NCBI RefSeq assembly: GCF_000015725.1
Contig: NC_008825.1
Span: 1,116,001-1,180,000, forward strand
Length of the DNA stretch: 64,000 nt
Direction of reading: 5' to 3'
DNA from: Methylibium petroleiphilum PM1
Lineage (GTDB): Bacteria > Pseudomonadota > Gammaproteobacteria > Burkholderiales > Burkholderiaceae_C
Under the pieces are notes generated by a model that did no database searches, was not told where the DNA came from, and saw nothing but the letters and a program-made list of their open reading frames with translations. Below are positions 1 to 9,111 of this stretch, in pieces. The position numbers were made by a program, and so were the translations under genes. Position 1 is the stretch's first letter; each line of letters begins with the position of its first letter.

Positions 1-269
1 ATGGAGCTGCCCTCGTAGGAGCGCGAGTACAGCGAGTTGATGCCGGCGACGGTGTTGACCGCCTCCTCGACCTTCTTCGTCACCTCGCTCTCGACGATCT
101 CGGGCGAGGCGCCGGGGTATTCGAACTGCACCACGACGGTGGGAAAGTCGATGTTGGGGAACTGGTCGACCGACAGCCGCTGGTAGCTGAACAGGCCCAG
201 CACGACGAAGGCGAGCATCACCATCGTGGCCATCACCGGGTTGGCGATCGAGACGCGGGTGAACCACAT
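1..269 (-). CDS. RND efflux transporter permease (N-terminal part, runs off window)
   Basis: This is the first ~89 residues of an inner-membrane RND (AcrB/MexB-like) proton antiporter; the remainder lies beyond the left edge. The protein begins MWFTRVSIANPVMA, the usual cytoplasmic start of the family, followed by the first transmembrane helix (MVMLAFVVLGLFSY) and the start of the porter domain (VDQFPNIDFPTVVV, then YPGASPEIVE). It starts 22 bp after the stop of the adaptor gene at 292-1479, so it is the third gene of a tetR-adaptor-pump operon. The substrate cannot be told from this fragment; HAE1-type multidrug export is likeliest. Confidence 0.9.
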   Translation of the reverse strand, partial: MWFTRVSIANPVMATMVMLAFVVLGLFSYQRLSVDQFPNIDFPTVVVQFEYPGASPEIVESEVTKKVEEAVNTVAGINSLYSRSYEGSS

Positions 270-291
270 GGGGCGGTCGCTGTCCTGCGTT

Positions 292-1479
292 TCAGCGCGT
301 CGTGGTGGCGCCCGAAGAGGCCGACGCGGTGGCCGGCGCGGGCGCCTCGCCGGGCGCTGGCAGCCGCACCCGGGTGCCCTCGCGCACCGCACCCACGGTG
401 CCGCGCAGCACCGTGCTGCCGTCGGCGATGCCGGAGTTCACCTCGACCAGCGCCTCGTCGCCGCGGGCCGCGGCGTCCGCCCGCAGGCCCAGTTCGACGC
501 CGTGCTGCACCACCCGGCCGTCCTCGACCGCCAGCACATAGGGGCGTGCCTGATCGATGCGCACGGCCGTCGCCGGCACGCTGCTCGCGGTGCGGCGCTC
601 CAGCTCGATGCGCCCCTTGGCGAACAGGCCCTGGCGCAGGCCGGGCTGGGGCTCGACCGCGAGATAGACCATTACCGCACGCGTGCCGGCCTGGGCGGCC
701 GGGTTGATGCGGGCCACGCGCGCCAGCACCGGCGCCGCGATGCCGTCGACCTGCAGGCGGGCGGCCGCTCCGATGCGTACCGCGCCCACGTCCTCGGGCG
801 CGACCGCCGCCTCGAGCTCGATCCGCGACAGATCGACGATCTCGACCAGCTTCGCGTCGACCGCCACGCGTTCACCGGGCTGCGCAGCGCGCTGCGACAC
901 CTCGCCGGCGATCGGCGCACGCAGCACCGTGTCGTTCTGGGCCTTGCGCGCCAGTTCGGCAGCCGCCCGGGCCGCCTGCAACGCCGCACGTGCGGCGGCC
1001 GCGTTCGAGACCGACGTGTCGAGCGCGTTCTTCGAGATGAAGCCCTGATTCACCAGGGCGCGGTTGTTCTCCAGCGCGCGCTCGGCGATGTCGAGCTGCG
1101 CGCCGGCCTGGGCCGACTGCTCCTGCGCCTGGCGCAGCTTCCAGGCGTACTCGGTCGCGTCGATTCGACCCAGCACTTGGCCGGCCGTGACACGATCGCC
1201 CTCGCGCACGCTGAGCTGCTGCACCTCGCCCGCCACCTTGGCCTTCACCACCGCGGAATTCACCGCCTTCAGTGCGCCGGTGATCTCGAGCGTGCGCAGC
1301 AGCTCGCGCGGCTGAACCCGGGCCACGTCCAGCGGCGCGAGTTCGAGGGCCACGTCGGCAGGGCGCGCCAGCATGCGGCCCTGCTCGGCCTTGCGTGCCA
1401 GCAGGCCGCCGCCCAGCGCCGCGCCGACCAGCAGCAGCACGACGGCGGCGCCGATCCACCACGCCGCCCGGCGCTTCAT
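292..1479 (-). CDS. RND efflux periplasmic adaptor (membrane fusion protein)
   Basis: This 395-residue periplasmic adaptor links the RND pump to an outer-membrane channel. It has one N-terminal membrane anchor (about residues 5-28, ending GGGLLARK). A biotinyl-lipoyl half-motif follows (VKAKVAGEVQQLSVREGD), then an Ala/Gln-rich coiled-coil hairpin (about residues 110-190), the second lipoyl half (VLRAPIAGEVSQRAA) and beta-barrel domains. I chose the ATG at 1479 because it overlaps the tetR stop (ATGA) and puts the anchor at the N-terminus; a longer reading frame exists upstream but lies inside tetR. No outer-membrane channel gene is visible here. Confidence 0.9.
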   Translation of the reverse strand: MKRRAAWWIGAAVVLLLVGAALGGGLLARKAEQGRMLARPADVALELAPLDVARVQPRELLRTLEITGALKAVNSAVVKAKVAGEVQQLSVREGDRVTAGQVLGRIDATEYAWKLRQAQEQSAQAGAQLDIAERALENNRALVNQGFISKNALDTSVSNAAAARAALQAARAAAELARKAQNDTVLRAPIAGEVSQRAAQPGERVAVDAKLVEIVDLSRIELEAAVAPEDVGAVRIGAAARLQVDGIAAPVLARVARINPAAQAGTRAVMVYLAVEPQPGLRQGLFAKGRIELERRTASSVPATAVRIDQARPYVLAVEDGRVVQHGVELGLRADAAARGDEALVEVNSGIADGSTVLRGTVGAVREGTRVRLPAPGEAPAPATASASSGATTTR

Positions 1480-2156
1480 GCCTTCGCTTTCCGCGGGCCG
1501 CCGCGTGGCGCAGTGCGCGGCACGAGGCCGTTGAGCACCAGGTCGACCTGCATTGCGACCACGCGCGGCGCGTCGAGGCGGCGGTCCAGATTCGGGCAGG
1601 CGCCCATCGAATGCTTGTGCAGCATCAGGAACAGCATCGGCGCCATCAGGGCATGCACCACGTCGTCGACCGCCACCGGGCGGAACTCGCCGCGGTCGAT
1701 GCCACGCTGCACCACCCCGCCGATCATGCGTTCGGCCGGCAGCACCACTTCGTCGAGGTAGAACTGCGCGATGTCGGGGAAGTTGCGAACTTCCGAAATG
1801 ATCAACTTGCAGATACCCGAGGCGCGGGTCTCGCCGATGCGGCGCCACCACTCGGCCATCAGGTGGGCCAGCAACTCGGCCGTCGGCCCGTCGAAGCCGC
1901 GCACGATGTCCTCGCCCTCGGCGATCTCCTGCGAGATGTTCTCGCGGATCACCGCCTTCAGCAGTTCTTCCTTGCTGGGGTAGTAGAGGTAGAGGGTGCC
2001 CTTGGAGACGCCGGCGCGCGCCGCCACCTCCTCCGAGCGCGTCGCCGCGAAGCCCTTCTCGACGAACAGATCGAGGGCGGCGTCGAGCAACTCCTGCGGG
2101 CGCGCTTCCTTGCGCCGCTGGCGGGTGGAGGGGAGGGAGTCGGCAGTTCGTGACAT
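1476..2156 (-). CDS. TetR/AcrR-family transcriptional repressor
   Basis: This 226-residue repressor has an N-terminal helix-turn-helix at about residues 18-64 (ALDLFVEKGFAATRSEEVA, then AGVSKGTLYLYYPSKEEL), typical of TetR/AcrR regulators of efflux pumps. The C-terminal ligand domain is all-helical and does not identify the inducer. The gene is first in the efflux operon and overlaps the adaptor gene by 4 bp. Its own promoter and a near-perfect palindrome lie immediately upstream (2165-2209), which suggests autorepression of the whole operon. Confidence 0.92.
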   Translation of the reverse strand: MSRTADSLPSTRQRRKEARPQELLDAALDLFVEKGFAATRSEEVAARAGVSKGTLYLYYPSKEELLKAVIRENISQEIAEGEDIVRGFDGPTAELLAHLMAEWWRRIGETRASGICKLIISEVRNFPDIAQFYLDEVVLPAERMIGGVVQRGIDRGEFRPVAVDDVVHALMAPMLFLMLHKHSMGACPNLDRRLDAPRVVAMQVDLVLNGLVPRTAPRGGPRKAKA

Positions 2157-2164
2157 GGATTTAC

Positions 2165-2209
2165 TGACTGATCGGTCATTAATGTAGCGCCGGCCCGCAA
2201 GGGGGTCAA
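2165..2209 (-). promoter_or_regulatory. Promoter and TetR-type operator of the efflux operon
   Basis: On the minus strand, TTGACC (2209-2204) is followed after exactly 17 nt by TACATT (2186-2181), a good sigma70 match. Directly downstream, at 2165-2178, lies TGACTGATCGGTCA. It is a 14-bp inverted repeat with 6 of 7 arm positions matching, and the arms resemble TetR/AcrR operators. It covers the expected transcription start (about 2174) and ends 8 bp before the tetR start codon, so repressor binding would block transcription. Confidence 0.65.
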
Positions 2210-2411
2210 ACCGGGCACGGCAGATCCCGACCGCAGTGCCGAGGATGCCGCTGAGCGCCGTCGCGACGGTGCCTCGCCGGTGGCAATCCGGTAAAGATCG
2301 GTGAAGCCTTCACGCATCCCCGCGATCATGGGAATCGCCGTGGCCCGGCGGCGCGGCGCGGTCAGGGTCGGCAGCTAACATCGATCGCTTTGCCGCACCG
2401 GAGACGTTTTC

Positions 2412-3269
2412 TTGGACATCCTGCTGCTCGTCAAGGCCGCGATCATGGGCATCGTCGAGGGACTCACCGAGTTCCTGCCGATCTCGAGCACCGGACACCT
2501 GATCCTGACCGCGTCGCTGCTCAACTTCACCGGCGAGATCGTGAAGGTGTTCGACATCGCGATCCAGACCGGCGCCATGTTCGCCGTGATCTGGGAGTAC
2601 CGGGTGCGCCTGCGGGCCACGGTGGCCGGCATCACGCACGAGGCGGTGGCGCAGCGCTTCGTGCGCAACCTGCTGATCGCCTTCGTGCCGGCGGTCATCT
2701 CCGGCCTCGCGCTGGGCGGGCTGATCAAGGAGCACCTGTTCCATCCGGTGCCGGTGGCGACGGCCTTCGTGGTCGGCGGGCTGATCATCCTGTGGGTCGA
2801 GCGCCGCCACCGGGCGCTGTTCGGTGATCGCGATCTCGAGGGCGGGCGCGTGGCGCGCGTCGAGACGATCGACGACATGAGCGCCCTCGACGCCCTGAAG
2901 GTCGGCCTGGTGCAGTGCGCGGCGCTGATCCCGGGCACCAGCCGCTCGGGCGCCACCATCATCGGTGCGATGCTGTTCGGCTTTTCGCGCAAGGCGGCCA
3001 CCGAGTTCAGCTTCTTCCTTGGTATCCCGACGCTGATGGGCGCCGGCGCCTATTCGCTGATCAAGCAGCGTGACCTGCTGAGCTGGGGCGACCTGCCGGT
3101 GTTCGCGGTCGGTGTGGTGTTCGCCTTCCTCAGCGCGCTGGTCTGCATCCGCTGGCTGATCCGCTACGTGTCGACGCACGACTTCACCGTGTTCGCCTGG
3201 TACCGCATCGCCTTCGGCGGCCTGGTGCTGCTGAGCGCCTGGGGCGGCTGGGTGGACTGGAAGGACTGA
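2412..3269 (+). CDS. uppP: Undecaprenyl-diphosphatase UppP/BacA
   Basis: This 285-residue integral membrane enzyme removes a phosphate from undecaprenyl diphosphate, recycling the C55 carrier used for peptidoglycan and exopolysaccharide synthesis; it also confers bacitracin tolerance. Both signature motifs are present: the Glu-rich [13 protein letters not shown] near residue 20 and the [10 protein letters not shown] segment near residue 180, with hydrophobic helices throughout. Full length for the family. The start is TTG at 2412, giving the canonical N-terminus [17 protein letters not shown]. It converges on the LysR gene with a 19-bp gap. Confidence 0.96.
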   Translation: MDILLLVKAAIMGIVEGLTEFLPISSTGHLILTASLLNFTGEIVKVFDIAIQTGAMFAVIWEYRVRLRATVAGITHEAVAQRFVRNLLIAFVPAVISGLALGGLIKEHLFHPVPVATAFVVGGLIILWVERRHRALFGDRDLEGGRVARVETIDDMSALDALKVGLVQCAALIPGTSRSGATIIGAMLFGFSRKAATEFSFFLGIPTLMGAGAYSLIKQRDLLSWGDLPVFAVGVVFAFLSALVCIRWLIRYVSTHDFTVFAWYRIAFGGLVLLSAWGGWVDWKD

Positions 3270-3288
3270 GCAGAAGGGAGGGCGGCGC

Positions 3289-4185
3289 TCAGCGCTGCCT
3301 GAAGCGTTCCAGCGTGGCGAGCACGATCCGCGTCGCGCCGTCCAGCGACGACGGCGCGCGGTGCGCCACGCCGAGGCTGCGGGTCAGCGCCGGTCGCAGC
3401 GGGATCAGCTGCACCGGATCGGCGCCCGCGGCCACCGCGACTGCCGAGCTCTCCATCGGCAGGATCGCGGCGCCATACCCGGCCGCTACCAGGCTCTTGA
3501 TCGCCTCCGTGTAGTTGAGCTCGATACGGGCACGCGGCGCGTGGCCGGCGGCGGCAAACCACTCCATCGTCATCCGGTACATGCGGGTCGTCGCATCGTT
3601 GAAGATCAGCGGCTGCGCGGCCAGCCAGTCCGGCGTGGCCGCCCGGGGGGCACGCCAGCGCGGCGGCACGAAGGCCCTCATCGGGTCGTTGCGCCAGTGC
3701 GTCACCACGAGATCGCGCACCGGCGGCTGCGGCAGTGCGATCAGGCCGATGTCCAGCGTGCCGGCGGTGAGCCGCTCCATGCAGTGGTTCGATCCGAGGA
3801 TGGCCACCTCCACATCGATGCCCGCATGCTCATGTTCGAGCACCTTCAGCACCTGCGGCAGCAGGTGCACGATCACACCGGTCGAGGTGCCCAGGCGCAC
3901 GCGCCCGGCCTGACCGCGGGCGTGGCGCTGCACGGTGTCGATGGCCTCGTCAGCGTCGCGCAGCAGGCGCCGGGCACGATCGATCAGCGCGGCGCCGGCG
4001 GCCGTGGGCGAGACGCGCCGGCTGCCGCGCACGACCAGCGGCGTTCCGAGCCGCGATTCCAGCTCGCCGATGTGCAGGCTGACTGTGGGTTGAGCCAGGT
4101 GCAGCGCCCTCGCGGCGGCCGAGAACGTGCCCAGGTCGGCGATCGACACCAGGGTGCGCAGTTGGTCGAGGTTGAGCTCACGCAT
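3289..4185 (-). CDS. LysR-family transcriptional regulator
   Basis: This is a full-length (298 aa) LysR regulator. The N-terminal winged helix-turn-helix covers about residues 4-62 (LDQLRTLVSIADLGTFSAAA, then QPTVSLHIGELESRLG). The effector-binding domain starts near residue 90. It faces away from the small DUF1127 gene at 4280. Interrupted dyads in the 4186-4279 gap (for example CTGA at 4194 and TCAG at 4207) could be its binding site, but this is weak. The target genes and inducer are unknown. Confidence 0.9.
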   Translation of the reverse strand: MRELNLDQLRTLVSIADLGTFSAAARALHLAQPTVSLHIGELESRLGTPLVVRGSRRVSPTAAGAALIDRARRLLRDADEAIDTVQRHARGQAGRVRLGTSTGVIVHLLPQVLKVLEHEHAGIDVEVAILGSNHCMERLTAGTLDIGLIALPQPPVRDLVVTHWRNDPMRAFVPPRWRAPRAATPDWLAAQPLIFNDATTRMYRMTMEWFAAAGHAPRARIELNYTEAIKSLVAAGYGAAILPMESSAVAVAAGADPVQLIPLRPALTRSLGVAHRAPSSLDGATRIVLATLERFRQR

Positions 4186-4279
4186 CAGGAAGTCTGATAG
4201 AAAGCCTCAGTAATCTCAACTTTCACGATATCACGCGCGGTTGCACGATGACGGCATGAATTTCCGAGGAGTGCTTGTC

Positions 4280-4468
4280 ATGACACCGAGTTCCGACACC
4301 GGGTCCGGCCTGCGGCCGTCCCTGCTGCGCTGGCTGCGCGCGGCGTGGTCGACGCGCCGCCGACGCCTCGCCGCCGAACGCGCACTGCAGGCCCTGTCAG
4401 AGCATGAACTGAAGGATCTCGGCATCGGCCGCTCGGAGATCCCGGCATTGGCGCGGATGCCCCGTTAG
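4280..4468 (+). CDS. DUF1127 (YjiS-like) small protein
   Basis: This 62-residue Arg-rich protein has the C-terminal DUF1127 signature (ALQALSEHELKDLGIGRSEI), typical of short alphaproteobacterial and betaproteobacterial proteins. Some relatives bind RNA or affect phosphate and carbon metabolism; no role can be assigned here. I chose the ATG at 4280 because GAGGAG at 4266-4271 stands 8 nt before it. An in-frame ATG at 4241 has no such site. A strong hairpin follows at 4566-4599. Confidence 0.8.
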   Translation: MTPSSDTGSGLRPSLLRWLRAAWSTRRRRLAAERALQALSEHELKDLGIGRSEIPALARMPR

Positions 4469-4565
4469 CGTGAAGAGGCTGAGAGTCTGGCCGACGGACG
4501 GGAGGCCGGAGCTCAGAGCATGCCTGGCGTTGAACCTGAGCAGAATGGCCGCAACCCGTTTTCCA

Positions 4566-4599
4566 TGACAAAGGGCGAACTTTCGTCCGCCCTTTGTCA
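4566..4599. terminator. Hairpin between convergent genes
   Basis: A perfect 12-bp inverted repeat (TGACAAAGGGCG ... CGCCCTTTGTCA) with a 10-nt loop lies between the DUF1127 gene and the convergent beta-helix lipoprotein gene. No T-run follows on either strand, so it would be an imperfect intrinsic terminator or a stability hairpin. Confidence 0.5.
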
Positions 4600-4658
4600 C
4601 CGCTCAAAATTCCGGACTCAGTCGATCCGGCTCACTCGTCCGCGTTGCGACGAATGGA

Positions 4659-6368
4659 TCACTGGCATTGCGAGGGAACCTCGTTGAACATCGAGGAGGA
4701 GAGCGAGGTGTCGCCCCACACGTTGCTCACCAGTTCCACTGCACCACAATTGCCACCATTCCACCACGGATTCTGGGCACCGTTGGAACTGTTTACCCAG
4801 GCGCGGTTGCCGGTGACCGAGTGCCCGCTGCACGAGCCGCCACCTTGGCTCCACACGTACAGGCCGACATTGGTATAGGTGGCCGCCCGGTCCATGTAGA
4901 TCCGATTGGATTCGACGTCAATGTTCGTCCCGCCCGCCACGCCGATCCCGACGTTGCGCACGTTGACGATCGTGTTGTGGTGCACCCAGGCGTTGCCGCC
5001 CGAAGCTCCATCGCCGACCATGATCGCCGTGCCGGAGTTGCTGGTGGGGGAACCACCGCGCAGACGGTTGTACGCGATCTCGGTGCGGTCGTTCGATAGC
5101 CCACCGGAATCGTACATGTTGATGTGATCCTCGACATTGCTGTACGTGGCGCCTTGCACGTCGGACACGTTGCACGTTACCTTGCTGCCGCTCGTTCCCG
5201 ATTTCACGCCATTGAACTGCACCATCTGGCCGCGAGGGAAGGGACCACGGATGTTGGTGACGCGATTGCGATCGAAGATGATGGGATGGCGAGCCCCGGC
5301 CGCGTACAGCGCGGTCGCCATGTCGTGGATGTAGTTGCGCTGTACGGTGATATTCGACGCGCCGCTCTGGATGTCGATGCCCTTGGCACTGGTGTCACCC
5401 GGTTGCCCGCAAGGTCCGATCTCAGAGTCGCGGATCGTCACGTTAGTCACGCCGGTCGGAATGGTGATGCAGGAGCCGCTCGACGAGGTCACGCGCACTC
5501 GTTCGATTACCTGCCCCGTCCGAGCCGTGATCGGGCCGGAATTGGTGAACGACGTGACGCTGGGTCCCGCGCCGCCGGAGACCGATGAGGCGGACGACGT
5601 AGGCGTCGGTGACGTGACAGTCGAGGTGTTGGTCGGCGTCGTAGTCGTGGGCGTCGTTGCGGTGGTCGTCGTGCCGTTGTACCAGCACGTCTTGGTCTGC
5701 CCGACGGCGGGATCACCGAACGTGCTGTTGTTGCAGGCGACACCGCCGGTGTAGGTGGCTGTGACGAATTGGCTGGTTGTGCCGTAGCGGACGGACCGCG
5801 TTCCCGTGAAGGCGCAGCTCTGGTTCTCGATAGCGCACTGAGTCCAGGTCGTGCTGCTCGACGTGGTCGTCGTAGGGGCCGGCGCGGTCGTGGTCGTCGT
5901 AGCGGTCGTCGCTTGACTGATCCAGCACGTCTTGGTCTGTCCGTATGCCGGATCACCAAAGACGGCGTTGCTGCAGGCCACTCCGCCAGTGAAGGTGCGC
6001 GTGACGTAGTTCGTCGTCGTGCCGTAGCGGACCGAGCGGGTTCCAGTGAATGAGCACGTCTGGCGTTCGGTCGCGCAGGTTGCCCACGAGGTCGTCGTGG
6101 TTGTATCCGCAGCCGCCTTGACGTTCGGTGAAGCATTCTCGGCAGATGCGCTGTCGGTCGGCGCGTCTTGGGCCGTAACGCTGTCGCTGGCGCCGGAGCC
6201 GCCGCCGCCGCCGCAGCCGACGAGGAGCGCCGCGGATGCCAACGCCATGATCGACGCTGAACGTGAAAGCCAGTGACGATTCTTGGTTGCGCGAACGGAA
6301 TAAATGTCTTGGTATTGCTGCCTGTCAAAATTAACAGGGGAAATGGAGGCGGCAAAAGTGAGTTTCAT
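4659..6368 (-). CDS. Linker-rich lipoprotein with two Cys modules and a beta-helix domain
   Basis: This 569-residue predicted surface or secreted lipoprotein has a lipobox (LLVGC, Cys52). Two near-identical ~55-residue modules follow (Trp95-Trp149 and Trp175-Trp229), each with conserved cysteines and the signature FTGTRSVRYGTT ... TGGVAC ... FGDPA.GQTKTCW. Thr-rich linkers separate and follow them. From about residue 275 there is a repeated pattern typical of right-handed parallel beta-helices (NITVQRNYIHDM, TEIAYNRLRGG, WVHHNTIVNV). Such helices are common in polysaccharide lyases and depolymerases, so a role in trimming the EPS is a fair guess, but no catalytic residue is assigned. The ATG at 6368 is preferred; the n-region before the lipobox is unusually long, and an in-frame TTG lies 9 bp upstream. 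Confidence 0.75.
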   Translation of the reverse strand: MKLTFAASISPVNFDRQQYQDIYSVRATKNRHWLSRSASIMALASAALLVGCGGGGGSGASDSVTAQDAPTDSASAENASPNVKAAADTTTTTSWATCATERQTCSFTGTRSVRYGTTTNYVTRTFTGGVACSNAVFGDPAYGQTKTCWISQATTATTTTTAPAPTTTTSSSTTWTQCAIENQSCAFTGTRSVRYGTTSQFVTATYTGGVACNNSTFGDPAVGQTKTCWYNGTTTTATTPTTTTPTNTSTVTSPTPTSSASSVSGGAGPSVTSFTNSGPITARTGQVIERVRVTSSSGSCITIPTGVTNVTIRDSEIGPCGQPGDTSAKGIDIQSGASNITVQRNYIHDMATALYAAGARHPIIFDRNRVTNIRGPFPRGQMVQFNGVKSGTSGSKVTCNVSDVQGATYSNVEDHINMYDSGGLSNDRTEIAYNRLRGGSPTSNSGTAIMVGDGASGGNAWVHHNTIVNVRNVGIGVAGGTNIDVESNRIYMDRAATYTNVGLYVWSQGGGSCSGHSVTGNRAWVNSSNGAQNPWWNGGNCGAVELVSNVWGDTSLSSSMFNEVPSQCQ

Positions 6369-6916
6369 GCGGGTCAATCTCGAAATACACGCAGACAGTT
6401 AATGCCGTACACGTTGGGCCACTAGTTAATGCACCGTGCGAAGCTCGTAAGGCACATCCGATGAATGAACTTTCGCATCGTTCGGCGGAGGGGCTGTATC
6501 GAGATCTGCTTGGAGGTAACAAGGCGAACACACAGGCTCGCGCCGTCGACACGGATCGGTGGCTGTGGTCGTGTTGCGATACAAAAAAAGCGGATGCCGG
6601 TCGATCCGGCCGGACAGGCGCTGGGGCGCGTCAACGACCAAAGCTGGCGCCATGCTGACGCCACCCCCTAGATCGAGGGCGTAATGAAATGAGGATCCAA
6701 GGGGGCCGCCTTGCCCTCACAGTTGCGAACGATCTCGCAGTCTTCGTTACGAACTGCCGTTGGAGGCGCAGTGTGGATTAGTTACAACTCGCCACCTTCT
6801 GTTTCGTGACGAGGGTCCGGGCTGGCGGTCTTCCTGCCGCTTTGTGGCCTCCTGATGGACGCCTCATCGAGGCTGTCTGACAAAATTCCGGCCGAAGACA
6901 TCTCCCGACTCCATCC
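6369..6916. other. Intergenic region between divergent EPS-locus genes
   Basis: This 548-bp gap holds only short unconvincing open frames. It must contain the divergent promoters for the beta-helix lipoprotein and the GT4 gene, but I see no clear -35/-10 pair. An A7 run lies at 6583-6589. No RNA gene, repeat or insertion-sequence remnant was recognised. Confidence 0.5.
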
Positions 6917-8071
6917 ATGCGCATCCTCATCGTCCACAACGCTTATCAGCAGCGCGGGGGGGAAGACGCTGTCGTCGAATCGGAGACCCGGTTGCTGCGA
7001 TCGCGCGAGCACGAAGTCCGGGTTTTTACCCGGCACAACGATGAGATACAGGGTTTGGGCAAGGGCGCCCTGGCGCAGAAAACCCTATGGTCGCGAGATT
7101 CCGTGGCAGAGATCAATGACACGGTATCCAAATGGCGCCCGGATATCGTTCATGTTCACAATACGTTCCCGCTCATTTCGCCGTCGGTGTATTGGGCGGT
7201 GGCGGCCCAGGGAATACCAGTCGTCCAAACCCTGCACAACTTCCGCCTGATTTGTCCGCAGGCGATGTTCCTGCGTGAAGGTCGCGTGTGTGAGGACTGC
7301 CTCGGGCACAGCACCTGGCGGGCCGTCACGCGCGGGTGCTATCGAAATTCCAAGCTGCAAAGCGCCGTGCTGACGGGCATGCTGGGGTTGCATCGGTCTA
7401 TCGGCACCTACCGAAACAAGGTCACCCGTTATATAGCATTGAACGATTTCTGCCGGCGCAAATTCATCGAAGGTGGATTACCCGCGGACAAGGTGGTCGT
7501 CAAGCCCAACTTCGTGGATTACCCTGCGCCCACCGCCGCTGATCGGCAAGGGTTCCTGTTCGTGGGGCGTCTGTCAGTCGAGAAGGGCATCGGTGCACTG
7601 GCCGAGGCGGCACGGCACGTACCCGAGGTGCCGATTCGCATCGCGGGAACCGGCCCGGAGGCGCACTTGCTGCAGGACGTTCCTAACGCCACGATGCTGG
7701 GCGCGTTGGGGGGCGACGACGTTCGCCGCCAGATGGAAACCGCAACTGCGCTCATCCTCCCGAGTATTTGGTATGAGAACTTTCCCCGCACGCTGGTCGA
7801 AGCCTTTGCCGCGGGGTTGCCGGTGATCGGCAGTCGCTTGGGTGCTCTGGAGGAACTGATTGAAGATGGGGTCACCGGACTGCTGTTCGATCCGGGCGAC
7901 GCCGGTCAACTCGCAAGCAAGATTCGTTGGGCTCAATCGAACGTCACCGCAATGGCGGAAATGGGGCACCATGCGCGGGCGCGCTACGAAAAAAATTTCA
8001 CCGCGGATAAAAACTACGAGCAATTGATTTATATATATCGGGACGCAATTTTAGCCGCCAAGATGAAGTAG
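6917..8071 (+). CDS. GT4-family glycosyltransferase
   Basis: This 384-residue GT-B retaining glycosyltransferase would add a sugar from a nucleotide donor to the lipid-linked EPS repeat unit at the cytoplasmic face. The N-terminal domain starts MRILIVHNAYQQRGGED and includes IVHVHNTFPL and TLHNFRLICP with nearby cysteines. The C-terminal donor domain has FLFVGRLSVEKGI, RIAGTGPE and the E-x7-E motif (WYENFPRTLVEAFAAGLPVI). Full length. It is transcribed opposite to most of the EPS genes and probably with the acyltransferase downstream. Sugar specificity is unknown. Confidence 0.88.
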   Translation: MRILIVHNAYQQRGGEDAVVESETRLLRSREHEVRVFTRHNDEIQGLGKGALAQKTLWSRDSVAEINDTVSKWRPDIVHVHNTFPLISPSVYWAVAAQGIPVVQTLHNFRLICPQAMFLREGRVCEDCLGHSTWRAVTRGCYRNSKLQSAVLTGMLGLHRSIGTYRNKVTRYIALNDFCRRKFIEGGLPADKVVVKPNFVDYPAPTAADRQGFLFVGRLSVEKGIGALAEAARHVPEVPIRIAGTGPEAHLLQDVPNATMLGALGGDDVRRQMETATALILPSIWYENFPRTLVEAFAAGLPVIGSRLGALEELIEDGVTGLLFDPGDAGQLASKIRWAQSNVTAMAEMGHHARARYEKNFTADKNYEQLIYIYRDAILAAKMK

Positions 8072-8438
8072 TTTATGAAATAAACGTTGCTGCTTCCTCG
8101 GTGTTTATATTAATTTGCATTTATTTGCGATCTGTGTCGCGTGTCGTAAATAATGAGTTCTCATCAATCTGCCAAATGGTTGCATCCGCGAGATATTAAG
8201 AATGCGCCCCTGCAGCCGGCATTAGGGATGGCCGTGCTGAAAGGCTGTAGCTAAAGTCTGACAGGTCGCCCGTCCCCCTTCGTTCAGGGGCGTTGCCCGG
8301 TAGGCCGCGCCGTGCATAATGACTCTGCCATAGCCGACTGCGGCTCTCTGTGCGTCCTTGGTGGCGCCCCCCGGTGCATCGTAGGCAGGGCAAGGCGAAC
8401 TATGTTCTTGCACAGGCCGGTTCCCGAAAGTTGAAAAC
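8072..8438. other. AT-rich intergenic region with possible promoter
   Basis: The first ~130 bp are clearly more AT-rich than the surroundings. TTGCGA (8125-8130) and TAAATA (8147-8152), 16 nt apart, could form a promoter for the acyltransferase, leaving a long leader. The rest shows no gene, repeat or hairpin I can support. Confidence 0.3.
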
Positions 8439-9111
8439 GTGACCTCTGGTGGAATAGCGGTAAAGGAATGCAATGCCGGCAGTTCGAATGCGGTGGACAT
8501 TGCTTTATCCGATAAGCCTGGGATGGTCGCCGCCATGCGAGCTGCAGTAGAAAATCCTGCGGTGAGCCTTATTCGTCGTCTCCAAGTCATTCGATTCCCG
8601 CTGGTGGTGAGCGTTATTTTCCACCACAACGGCATGGGGACAGTGCGGCTGGCCGATGGAGTCAATATGTCGGCGGGGCCCCTATCGCTCTGGGCGCAAT
8701 TCATTCAGGGGTTTATATCGTACGGATTGGGGGGCATTCGGATGCCCACGTTTTTCCTGATCAGTGGATATCTCTTCTTCACTGGGTTCGACCGAGGTGG
8801 CGATTGGCTGTCCAAGAAGCTGGCCAGTCGGACGCGCAGCGTGCTGTTTCCACTGTTGATCTGGAATGCCATCGCCATCGTGTTGCTGCTGATCGCACAG
8901 AATGCGGGGCCGACCCGCGTGCTGTTTTCCGGGGCGGGCGCGTGGAGTCAATCCATCATCGGCTTTGGATGGTTTGACTACGTGAACGCCTTGCTCGGCA
9001 TCCGCAGCGACCCCATCCTCTACCCGCTCTGGTTCTTGCGCGACCTGTTCCTGATGTGCCTGCTCGCGCCGGTGTACTTCGTGCTGCCGCGAATCGTCCA
9101 GCACGTCTTAG
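8439..9111 (+). pseudogene. Acyltransferase-3 family gene, 5' part (split by IS5-family element)
   Basis: This is the N-terminal ~224 residues of a multi-pass acyltransferase of the OafA/WcaH-like acyltransferase-3 family, which adds acetyl or similar groups to surface polysaccharides. The family motif region is visible (RLQVIRFPLVVSVIFHHN, LFFTGFDRG, the helix WFLRDLFLMCLLAPVYF). The frame runs into an IS5-family insertion at 9112. Joining base 9111 to 10326 restores one frame of about 402 codons. The start is uncertain: GTG at 8439 or ATG at 8523, the latter giving a more typical N-terminus. Confidence 0.8.

Noticed and set aside
6422-6671. Several short frames between the lipoprotein and GT4 genes
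   Set aside because: They overlap each other in different phases, lack ribosome sites and have no recognisable family.
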